Of a DNA stretch of 64,000 bases, positions 29,340-39,584 are shown piece after piece. Source of the DNA: Selaginella moellendorffii (taxonomy: Eukaryota > Streptophyta > Lycopodiopsida > Selaginellales > Selaginellaceae). The stretch is taken from the NCBI RefSeq assembly GCF_000143415.4, contig NW_003314333.1, positions 496,001-560,000 on the forward strand. The letters are read 5' to 3'. Both the position numbers and the translations under genes were made by a program. Each line of letters begins with the position of its first letter. Position 1 is the stretch's first letter. Under the pieces are notes generated by a model. The model ran no database searches, was not told the DNA's origin, and saw only the letters and a program-made list of their open reading frames with translations.

Positions 29340-29990
29340 AAATTGCCCAGTGTTTTCTTTGCAAGGAGCACATATGCCCGAAAAGGGCATAGATTTCGTC
29401 CATGGCATTTACCATGTTTTTGCCAAGACTGTCATGTTGATATCGTACTCAATCTGGACTTATCGATCAGGATCGAATGCTGCATATGCCCAAATCGGGT
29501 ATTATTATGAAGTCGTAGGGAGATGGCCGAGCCGGATCCTGTTTCGAAGAATATCATTTTCTTGGCTTAGACGCAAAGCGGGTAAATAGACAAGCAATGA
29601 TCGCCTATACAAGAGTCTCCTCAGGACGATGGCCGCAAATACCCAAACTGGTCATATTGATGAGGTTCCAGATAATGCCCTAGAACTATTCAGTCTCAGA
29701 CACTGCTCTTTTTTCATCTGTTACACAGCCTAAGAATATTATTAAAGAGAAGGAAGTGTTTTATTTAATTCCCAAGAAGAACTTTGTTCTTTCTACAGCA
29801 ATTCTTCAGCATACGCCAAAAATGGGCATCTTGAAAAAACTCTTTGATCGCACGACCCTGTCTCATGGAACGCTAGGCATGCACGGAAGAATTGTAGATT
29901 CCGAGAGGTTGTTTGGCAGTAACAGGAATGGAGTGATGAGATGTAGTGCAATATTGTTGATCAGAATCACTCAGTGTCTAAGGTGAACCT
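29340..29990 (+). pseudogene. Degenerate partial copy of the neighbouring PPR gene
   Basis: The DNA matches stretches of the PPR gene at 30696-32453 in the same order. 29430-29570 resembles 31020-31215, 29635-29700 resembles 31313-31410, and 29795-29950 resembles 31480-31690, with deletions and frameshifts. Fragments such as AYAQIGYY remain readable. It is a broken tandem duplicate, plus strand, with no open frame longer than 80 residues. Confidence 0.8.
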
Positions 29991-30345
29991 TGGCTATTTT
30001 ATCTCTGTCTCAACGCTTCTTCTTTGTGCCATAGCCTCCTGAAGAAACAAACTTTTAGTTTCTACCTCAAAAGTCTCTTTGCTCCAACCCAAAATCTAGA
30101 GCTCAGAGAACACCTCTTACCTTCCCAGATGCGCGAGAAAGAAATAATGAATATGCTACGCGAATATTTTCGGAAGCTAGGGATACAATTCTACTCCATG
30201 GCTTCATGGAATGCGGGCAGCAGTGCGCTCAAATCATGCTCGGCCCCGCTGCCTCGAGCGAGAATTCCCCCGGGCGTGAGAATGCCAGGTGAGAGAAGAT
30301 TCTTGCTTGGTTTGATTGATCGTGTCCTTGTCCTTGCAAGCAGTC

Positions 30346-30660
30346 ATGGTGGCGGCTATGGCGACGAAGACTTGTCGCAATTGTAAGCAGCAATTCGATC
30401 CTCTTGCCAACAGCCCAGGAGCTTGCCGATTCCACACAGCACACTACGGTGGTAAGTTCTTCCTCGAGCTAGTTCTCTCTCTCTTTATAATCTTCGCCGA
30501 TCAAGGTGAGACCAAGAGGAAATTCGAGAGCGTGTACAAGGGAGGCACCATGAACACATCGGGCGCTGGTGAGATCTCTCACTACTGGCACTGCTGCGGC
30601 AGCCCAGACCCCTTCGATGCTGGCTGCCAATCCTCTCCTCATCTCTCGTATGACGATTGA
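30346..30660 (+). CDS. Small Cys/His-rich conserved plant protein
   Basis: Two exons: 30346 to about 30452 gives MVAAMATKTCRNCKQQF and ACRFHTAHYGG; after a 54-bp intron the second gives ETKRKFESVYKGG, GEISHYWHCCGSPDPFDAGC and the end SSPHLSYDD at 30660. The spaced cysteines and histidines (CxxC, CxxHxxH, HCC..C) suggest zinc binding. I recall similar small unnamed proteins in other plants, but no function is known to me. The 5' side has a possible leader intron ending CAAGCAG before the start. Confidence 0.75.
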   Translation: MVAAMATKTCRNCKQQFDPLANSPGACRFHTAHYGGKFFLELVLSLFIIFADQGETKRKFESVYKGGTMNTSGAGEISHYWHCCGSPDPFDAGCQSSPHLSYDD

Positions 30661-30695
30661 TCGATCGCGATCTCCATCGGTCTAGACTCGCATGA

Positions 30696-32453
30696 ATGGA
30701 ACCGGCACTTGTCCTGGATCGCCAGGAATGCATCCGTCAGCTCAATTCGTGCAGGACTCTGGCCTCGGTGCGGCAAATCCATGCTCAGATTCTCGAATCC
30801 CAGATCGCCACCGATGATACCTTCGTCTTCAACAAGCTCATCGAGGTCTACGGCAAGTGTGGGGGTATCAAGCATGCCGAGGAGGTGTTCCAAAGCATGG
30901 ATTATTCGCGCGATTCCATCTCCTGGGATTTCATGCTCACTGCCTACTCGAGGAACGGGAACCTGGAAGAGTCGAAGCAACTCTTTGATAGGATGCCTCG
31001 TAAAGGACTCATTGCCTGGACTGTTATGCTGAGATCGTATGCTCAATCTGGGCTTATCGATCAGGCAAGAGAGATGCTGGATCGAATGCCAGAGCATGAC
31101 ACCACATCCTTAAACACGATGATTTCTGCATATGCCCAAAACGGGTATTTTGATGAAGCCGAGCTTTTGTTTAGTGAGATGCCTGTACCGGATCTTGTTT
31201 CGTGGAACACCATTCTCTCCGCTTACACACAAAGCGGCAGAATAGACCACGCAAAGATAGTGTTTTTCAAGATTCCACTCAGGACGCTGGTTTCCTGGAA
31301 CACTTTCTTGTCTGCAAATACCCAAGCTGGTAATATCAATGAAGTGTTGCTTGTGTTCCAGATTATGCCCGAGCACAATTCAGTCTCCTACACTGCTCTC
31401 TTGTCATCTCTTGCGCAAACCGGGCATCTGAGTGAAGCAAAGAGAGTCTTTGATTCAATGCCCGAGCAGAGCCTCGTTTCTTTTACAGCAATGCTTTCGG
31501 CATACGCCCAAAATGGGCATCTTGAGGGTGCGAGGGAGCTCTTTGATCGCATGCCGGAGCACGACTCCGTCTCGTGGAACGCTATGCTCTCTGCATATGC
31601 ACAAAACGGAAGGATGGGAGACTCCGAGAGGCTGTTTGGCAGTATGGCTCACAAGGATATAGTGATGTGGAATGCAATGTTGTGTGCGTATGCTCAAAAC
31701 GGGTATACTGATAAAACTCAAGAAATCTTCAACCAGATGCATCACCATAGCTTGGTCTCGTTGAATGCAATGCTTGTCGCCTATGCTTCTGCTGGAAGAG
31801 TCAGTGATGCACTAGCGCTGTTCGAACAGATGCCGGAGCGGAACGTCGGATCTTGGAATGCCATGCTTGCTGCATTTGGATGTGGACGAATAGAGGAAGC
31901 CAAGCATCAGTTTGACACAATGCCGGTGAGGAGCATGGGGTCGTGGACGTCGATGCTGGCTGCCTATGCCCAAAACGGGCATATCATGGAAGCCAAGAGG
32001 ATGTTTGACGAGATGCCTCAACACGATCTAGCCGCCTGGAATTCACTCCTCCTCGCCGCTGCTCAAGACGACGATCGAGAGCTCCTCAATCGTGTTTTCT
32101 TGGCGATGCCCCAGCGCGATACCAGATCCTGGGACATCTTCCTGGCAGCCCATTCTAGACCGATCGATCACGCCAACACGGCCTTGAAGATCTTCGAAAG
32201 GATGCCCGAGAGAGGTAGAGTTTCATGGAGCACAGCGCTGACCGCGTGCGCCCACGCCAAGCTTGCGGCGGTCAACCTATTCAACGCCATGAAGACCGTG
32301 GAGCCTCCGTGCGAGAAAGATTTCCTGGTCGCATTGGTCAATGCCCAAGATCTAGACGCTGCCCGGCAAATTTTCGTGTCGATTGCTTTTGACTATGGGC
32401 AAGAACCGACCACGCAACACTATCTAGCCATGGGCAAGAGAAAGTTTGACTAA
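30696..32453 (+). CDS. PPR protein of S-type repeats, truncated end
   Basis: A single-exon frame of 585 residues starting [19 protein letters not shown], without an obvious organelle leader. An N-terminal L-like motif ([16 protein letters not shown]) is followed by about 14 repeats of the [30 protein letters not shown] kind. The protein stops at [12 protein letters not shown], exactly where related proteins here continue (QHFGCMIDLLGRSG..), so the E1-like end is missing. A premature stop or a recent truncation is likely. No DYW domain. The gene begins 36 bp after the small Cys/His gene. A broken copy of it lies at 29.3-30.0 kb. Confidence 0.85.
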   Translation: [585 protein letters not shown]

Positions 32454-32650
32454 ATAGGGTCATTCTTTTCGAATGGTTGACCAGAAAAAATGGGGTCAAA
32501 GAAAGGAAAAAAACAGACAAAGAAGGGGCAAAAAAAAAAAAGTCGTAGGCTCGGCGGTATTTGGGCTGGCTCGGTACCGAGGCTCGAGCCAATGGCTGGC
32601 CTTTGCCAGAGCGAGCTCATAGGGTTGTCCGCTAATTGCGCGGAAAGGAA

Positions 32651-34344
32651 ATGGCATCTCCCTCCAGCTATGGGTGCTCGCTCTCCAGCAGCCGGGCGCT
32701 CTCTACTAGCACGCGGATCCTCGCGCTCAATCCACGCAGGCAAAATGTGAGTGCGAATGCGCAGGGTTTTAGATGCGTTCTAGTCACCACCGTCAAGGAG
32801 CCCAGCGAGCCCAGAGCTGCTAAAAGGTTTGCATGGATGTGGATCAATCGCTGCCTAGATTTCTCTTGATCGCGATCTCTGTTGCTCCTCCAGGCGTGTT
32901 GGAAGCGGCACGAAGCTAATCGGCTGTGGCTCGGCGGTGCCCAAGCAAGTGATCCACAACGATGACTTGTCTAAGTTCCTGGACACCTCCAACGAGTGGA
33001 TCCTCCCTCGGACTGGGATCGAACAGCGCCGCGTCCTCTCAGGCAAGAGTTTTGCTCTTTAGTTTCTTGTTTGAGCTTAGAAAGCTCGAGCTTTAGAGCT
33101 CGAGAGAGAGGGCTAGAGCTAAATCGCTCGAGCACGCGCAGGTGAGGAGACTCTCAAGGGCCTGGCTGTGGATGCATGCAAGAGGGCTCTGGAAATGGCG
33201 AAAGTAGAGCCTGAAGATCTCGATCTCATCTTGTTTTGCACATCCTCTGCGGAAGATACGTTCGGTGGTGCTCCCGAGGTATCGATCAAACGCCCGGCTT
33301 TCCATCTTTTTCATTGATTCTCTCGTTTCCTCCCGCAAGATCCAGCGCGAGCTCAGCTGCTCCAACGCGCTCGCCTTCGACTTAACTGCGGCATGTAGCG
33401 GCTTCGTCGTGGGCCTCGTTACTGCTACACGATATATCAAAGGTGGTCAATCGATCGAGAGAAGCAAAAGCGCTCCTTTATCTTTTCTCTTTCCATCTCA
33501 CAAAAACTCGAGCTCTTTCTTGCAGGAGGTGGATACAAGACGGCTCTCGTGGTTGGCGCGGATGCACTGTCGAGATATGTCGACTGGAGCGATCGATCGA
33601 CGTGTATTCTTTTCGGCGACGGTGCTGGAGCTGTGGTTTTACAGGTACTGTGACGAGAAAAGACGAACTTTTCGTGTTTGTTTGTGGATGAGCTTGCGAT
33701 GATTTCCAGGCGTGCAGCGAGGACGAGGACAGTTTGCTTGGCTTTGATATGCACACCGATGGAAGCGGACAAAAGTAAGATCCTGATTTGATTCATTGCT
33801 TTGCAGGACCCTGGATTTACTCTTTTTTTTCCCAGACACCTCCACGCAAGGATCGAGCCAGCGGAGGACGCAAAGATCCTCCACAATGGAAATGGATCCA
33901 CAACCATCAGCACTCCTGCGAGACCACCATCGTATCAATGCGTCCAGATGAACGGGAGAGAGGTGTTTCGATTTGCTGTACGCTCGGTTCCTCAAGTTGT
34001 GGAGGCCGCGTTGCAAGAGGCCGGTCTCGAGAATCACCACATCGATTGGCTTCTACTCCACCAGGTTCGTCGTGATTCTAAGTTCTTCTTGGAGCGGCTC
34101 TCTCTTTTTTTTGTTCTTCCAGGCAAACCAAAGAATCATAGACGCAGTGTCCGAGAGATTGGCGATATCGCAGGAAAGAGTGTTATCCAACTTGGTAAAC
34201 TATGGCAACACGAGTGCCGCGTCCATTCCTCTGGCGCTGGACGAGGCGGTCCGGAGTGGCAAAGTGAAGCGCGGCGACGTGATCGCCTCCGCGGGTTTTG
34301 GAGCTGGTCTTACGTGGGCGAGCGCCATTTTCAAGTGGGGATAG
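32651..34344 (+). CDS. KASIII: 3-oxoacyl-[acyl-carrier-protein] synthase III, plastid
   Basis: Start at 32651 ([18 protein letters not shown]), a plastid transit peptide. The enzyme part begins [19 protein letters not shown], then [15 protein letters not shown]. The catalytic triad is complete: Cys in LTAACSGF, His in LLHQANQRI and Asn in NYGNTSAAS. The C-terminus is [15 protein letters not shown]. There are about eight exons with introns of 55-80 bp. The enzyme condenses acetyl-CoA with malonyl-ACP to start plastid fatty acid synthesis. It lies between two PPR genes on the same strand, 80 bp before the next one. Confidence 0.95.
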
Positions 34345-34422
34345 ATGATAGCTAGATAATCGCGTAGCTATTCTTTATTTCTCTGGAAATAATACTATTC
34401 TTTTTGGAATGCGTCCATCTCC

Positions 34423-35940
34423 ATGGCGGCGGCGAGGAGCGCGGAGGTGTTGAGCGTGGACGAATGCATCCATCTTCTCAAGGTTTGCAGGAGCAAGGTG
34501 GAAGCGGAGAAAATGGATGCGTTGATCCAGCAGGAGAGTTTCCTTCCGGATCACAGGGTCTACCTTTCGAATCTCCTCATCCAGGCGTACGGGCGGTGTG
34601 GGAGCGTGGAAAACGCCCGCCGGATCTTCGATTCCATCTCGCCCAGGAGCGTTTTCACTTGGAACTTGATGCTCGCTGCATATGCCCACAATGGGCATAT
34701 GTCCGACTGTAGAGCCTTCTTTCAAAAGATGCCCACTTACGACGTAGTATCGTACAACACTATGCTGGCTGCTCACTCACAATATGGGGATCTGGAAATG
34801 GCCAAAGCACTGTTTGTGGCGATGCCCGTTCGAGACACAGTCTCCTGGAACGCTATGCTTTCTGCATATGCCCAAAACGGGCATGTGTTGGACGCGAAGA
34901 AAGTATTCGACGGGACTCCCGAGTGGAGTTTTGTCTCCTGGAATGCCATGCTGTCTGCATACACACAATCCGGGGATATAAGAAAAGCTCGAATGCTGTT
35001 TGCAAAGATCCCGTTTTGCGACCACACGTCGTATAACATACTTCTTTCTGCGTGTGCCAAGTGCGGGCATTTGCGGGAGGCGAAGGATCTGTTCGATCAA
35101 ATGCCGTGCAAGGATCTTGTGTCGTGTACGGCTCTGGTTTCGGCTTACGCCCAGCACGGCTATCTCGAGGACGCGAAAGTAATATTCGATTGGATGCCTG
35201 ATCGAAACCTTGTCTCTTGGAAGTCAATGCTCGTGGCCTACACCACAAATGGGCATTTGGAAGATGCGAGGGCGTTGTTTGAGGAGATGCCAGATCGTGA
35301 CACTTGCTCTTGGAACGTGATGCTAGCGGCGAGCTCCCAGAGCTGCAATCTCATCGAGGTGATTGACTTGTTTTATCTGATTCCTGATCGTAATGTGATA
35401 TCTTGGAGTGTGATGCTGGCGGTGACTGGAGTGCGTGGTGCAAAGAAGTGGTTTGATCGAATGCCAGAGCATGATACAGTGGCATGGAATGTGATCTTAT
35501 CTCTCGTGTCCTTCCAGAAGACTGGATCTAGTTATGCGCTGCAGCTCTTGAGCGAGATGATGGTCACGGGGTTTAGACCCAACGACGCTTCTTTTGTGTG
35601 CGCACTCGTGTCCTCAAGCCATGCTGGTAACACGCGGTCCGGAATCCATTACTGCAAATCGATCTCCTTTGATCATGGATTGCATCTGTCCAAGCAGCAA
35701 TTTGGATGCATGGTTGATCTTCTTGGAAGGGCGGGATTTGCTAGAGAGGCTGAGGATCTGATCAGGAACATGCCATACAGCGCAGATGCCATTGATTGGA
35801 AATCCTTGCTGAGTGCGTGTAAGAGTCACAAGGAATTGGAACTTGGGCTTGGGCTACAGATTGGACAGAGTATCCGCTGTGACCCCGCAGCACTTCTATT
35901 GCTCGAGAACCTGTCCAAAATGCCAACCACAAATACGTAA
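34423..35940 (+). CDS. PPR protein of S-type repeats
   Basis: A single-exon frame of 505 residues starting [19 protein letters not shown]. After an L-like motif ([16 protein letters not shown]) come about ten S-type repeats ([30 protein letters not shown] and similar). A P-like motif ([17 protein letters not shown]) and an L2/S2-like pair ([19 protein letters not shown]) follow, then a short E1-like end ([16 protein letters not shown]). No DYW domain. A stretch of reduced repeats ([17 protein letters not shown]) shows recent loss of repeat units. Expected to bind plastid or mitochondrial RNA. The coding DNA includes a 9-bp perfect inverted repeat at 34679-34701. Confidence 0.9.
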   Translation: [505 protein letters not shown]

Positions 35941-36051
35941 AGATTTAATTGCTTACATCATTTATAAATCACCACAAATGAATGCAAAGGTGGGCATATA
36001 GCTTTTGCAATGAGGAGAACAAAGTTACTATCGTGTACTTAAAGAGAGAGA

Positions 36052-36468
36052 ATGCAAACACGAGAACGTAGTGAGAGCTCGTATGGTTTTCTCTGCAACA
36101 TCAAGAGCTTGTATCTCAAAAGGGACGAGCAAGTGCATTTCTCTCCAATCAAAGAAATCATGCGGCAACTCTTGGTGGGCTTGGCAAGCTTGCCCGAACG
36201 CGATCTTGTGGACCAGGATGTTCAGCCAGCGTGTATCAGGCACAGCAACTTTTTGGTGAAACTGGGGGATTTCCAAAGCGCAAGGGGGCTTTCAACTCCA
36301 CCGAAGCCAGAAGTTACTGGATCATTGGGATACAGGGCTCTGGAAGTTATTTCCGGGGAGGCCGAAAAGATGGTGTGGGGCGCTGGAGTTGTATTTGCAC
36401 TGATGCTTTTGGGAGAAAACCCTTTTGACTTGAGCTGGGATAAGTGGAGAGCGATTGGTATACGCTGA
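36052..36468 (+). pseudogene. Protein kinase fragment with destroyed catalytic motifs
   Basis: An open frame of 138 residues resembles the middle and C-lobe of a Ser/Thr kinase: IMRQLLVGLASLPERDLV, then DQDVQPACIR in place of HRDxKPxN, LVKLGDFQSA in place of a xKLxDFGxA segment, GYRALEV in place of YRAPEV, and WGAGVVFALMLLGENPF. The catalytic HRD Asp neighbourhood and DFG glycine are altered. The N-lobe with the ATP site is missing. It is a remnant or a very short pseudokinase. Confidence 0.6.
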
Positions 36469-37330
36469 TTGATTTGAGGAGAGATTTACCGTGCAACAAG
36501 CTTTGAGTTCAGTGTATTTTACAGTACAATCACAAGACATCGAGGATGTTATCAAAGAAGGAAAGGTGAACGATTCTAGTTACGTGCACCCCTATACTCA
36601 GTTAGCATTCGGTTTCATGATATGCTTGTGCCGGAGTATGAGGTGGCAATGTACAGTCCGGTTAATGATGCAACAACGAGTCATGAAGAATGAAAAAATC
36701 TCATGCAAACTTCGTCTACGAACAAGCCTGCGAGTTTCGGTCCATATTATCGGACAGTCTGATCAGCCAGGGATCATCTTCCTCTTCCCCCCCGTCTTCC
36801 TTCTCGTGGACGTGTTCGTCTTGCAGTCCCCAAGGTCTGGAGAAGGCCAGCACCCAGTCAGGAAACTCCAGTGACAGGATTCGTTCCTTCTCGATTTGAA
36901 AACTCTGCTCTCAATTCTCTTACCTTGTTCACGGAAGGAGAAGTTGACACAAAGAAGAGGAATGGCTCATTGATCATTAGAACATCCTTGCTATACTGGC
37001 TGCCACTTTTGCGCTTCTTGATGCGAGCTTCATCCTCTCTAACAAGACACTTGAATTAGCTCCTCCATTGACATACCCATACACGACAAGTCCATTGACA
37101 TGTCTAATGCATCTTTAGACAGTGTTGGTATATTAAAAAAAATAAAAATAAATAAAAGATTGAAAGAAAAGTAATTTTTTCTTCCTCGTTATTACGTTCA
37201 TGAATTTTTTCTTGAACATCGTTTTGTTCTCTAACTGTACATTAACAGCATGAGAAATTAGACAGATAAAAGTTGAGATGTTTGATACGGAGTCTTTCCT
37301 TTTCTTTTGAAGAGAGAGCAGGATTTATTT
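36469..37330. other. Intergenic gap after the kinase fragment
   Basis: No gene supported. Frames of 60-127 residues at 36491-37059 have no recognisable motif; a Ser/Pro-rich piece (SSSSSPPSSFSWT) near 36770 might be a further decayed part of the kinase locus. The last 200 bp are AT-rich. Confidence 0.4.
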
Positions 37331-39562
37331 TTAATTTGACTTGTCGTATTGAGCATACATGTTTGAGAGCAAAAGGTACGAGGCTTGAGCTGGGTTGAGC
37401 TCAGCAACTTGCAAGGCTCTCTCTAAGTCACCGCAAATTTTGTAAGCACTGAGCAGGCAATTCCAGGTAGCAGCACTGGGCTTGCACGGCATGCCCAGCA
37501 TCAAATCCTCAGCTTCATTCACGAGCCCAAGCCTCCCGAGAAGATCAATCACACACGAGAAATGGTCCACTCCCGGTTCTAGTCCATAGTCCCTGGAGAT
37601 AGAAACGAACTCGTCCACAGCAGCATCGAGTAGCCCCGCATGGCAGCACATTGTAAGGAGGCTGAGGAACGTCACAGCGTCGGGCTCCACACCTTCCAAG
37701 CCCATCACTCTCCACAGGCCAAAGGCTTGCTCCTCCTGCTTGTGAAAGACATAGACGCCCAGCATCGCACTCCACAGGACGACGTTCCTCTGATCCATTC
37801 TCTCGAACACTCTCCTCGCGTCTTGGGGACTTCCACACTTGCCGAACATGTCTACGATGGCACAGCCCAGCCTCACGTCCGCCTCCACCTCGATCTGCTG
37901 CTCGATCACCAACGAGTAGATGCTTGCACCGATAGCCAGCGAGTTCATCAAGGAGCAAGCGTGGAGCAAGACCACGAAAGTTGCAGCGTCGGGCTGTATG
38001 CCATCCATGTCCATCACTGGAAGTAAATCGAGAGAGAGCTTCGCATAGCCGGCCTGAGAGTAGGCCGAGACCATGGCGTTCCAGGCGACCACGTCCTTGG
38101 CTGGCATCTCATGAAAGATAGCTTCGGCAATCTCAAGCTGACCATCTTGAGCGTGAGCTGCTAGAAGGATTGTTCCACTCACAACGTCCTTTACTGCCAT
38201 CTTTGCGTAGAGCTCCCTGGCATTTTGGAGGCAGCCATTCTCGACAAATGCCGTGACCAGTGCCGAAGCTAGCAGTGCGTCCGTAGGAAACTTATCAAAC
38301 ACGGACTTTGCATCGTTGATCCGTCCCAGTCTGCCGTAGTTTCGAACCAGAGCGAGAGCAAAACCAACGTCCACTTCCGAGTATCTCCAAAGGAAATTCT
38401 CGTGGACGCTCTTGACGTCCATCGCAGTCGAGCAAACATTAAGAGCAACCCCGAGAGTGCTACAGCTCGGCCTTGCGCCATCCAGATTCATCACCTGGTA
38501 ATACTTCCACGCATCTCGCGGCCGCTGAGCGTGGTTAAAAGCCGTGATCATCGTGCTCCAGGAGATAGCATTCTTCTGAGGCATGTCACGGAAGAAGCTT
38601 TCCGCTTCGCTGAGACGTCTGTTCTGGCAGTAAGTTCCGAGCATGGCGTTCCAGCACATAATCTCCTTCTCCTTTTCCTTCTCCGGAACCGCATCAAACG
38701 TCCTCTTGGCTTGGTCAACTCGGCCTCCCTCGCCATAAGCCGTGATCATCACAATCCACGAAATTGTGCTTCGCTCGGGCATACTTTCGAACCGCTCGAT
38801 AGCTCTTTCCATACGTCCGGATTGAGCATACGCTGCGACGACGATGTTCCACGATGCAACGCTCCACTCGGGCATTTTGTGAAAGAGCTCCGCTGCGTAG
38901 TCGCTACACCCGCACTGGCTATACATGAAGAGTAGCGCGTTCCTCGCCAACAGGCCTGTGACACCCGGCCTCTCATCTATATGAGACGCAACCTTCTCGC
39001 CATCTTCCAGGGACTGTAGCTTCGCACAGGCATCTAAGGAGCTGACGAAAGTAGCACTCGTGGGCTCAAGGCCATCCAGGCACAGTTGCCTGTACTGCTG
39101 GAGAGCGTCCCCGTAGTGCCCGTTCTGGACGTAACCGGAGATCATGGCGTTCCAGGAAACTGTGTCTCTCTCCGGCATCTCGTCGAAAAAGAGCTTGGCT
39201 TCAGTCACGTACTCGTTCTGTGCGTATCCAGTAAGCATGCTATTCCACAGCACGACGTTGTGACTCGGGCTCTTGTCAAAAGTCTTCCTTGCGAGACTTA
39301 TATGCCCGTTCTGGGCATACGCCACCATCATGATATTCCAGGTGAAAACACTACGCTGCCTCGTCCGGTCGAATGCCTGGCATGATTCCTCCAATCTTCC
39401 ACAGCTTCCATACATTCGCACCAACAGGCCCCCGATAAGCGACTCCTTCTCGCATCCAAGCCTGGCAAGCTCGCAGTGTAGCTGCTTTCCATGAGCAAGG
39501 GCCTTCTCGTTTCCGTGCCGACGGAGAAGATTTGCAAGCCTGCCGAGTTCACCATCTCTCAT
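37331..39562 (-). CDS. PLS-type PPR protein without DYW domain
   Basis: A single-exon frame of 743 residues starting [15 protein letters not shown]. It begins with an L-like [15 protein letters not shown] motif and mixes P1, L1 and S-type units: [75 protein letters not shown]. The end has [18 protein letters not shown] and an E1-like stretch ([30 protein letters not shown]), then stops at 37331. No E+ or DYW domain, so any RNA editing role would need a partner in trans. The end is only 22 bp from the next gene on the same strand. Confidence 0.9.
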   Translation of the reverse strand: [743 protein letters not shown]

Positions 39563-39584
39563 GCTCTGCTGATACTCATCTCAG

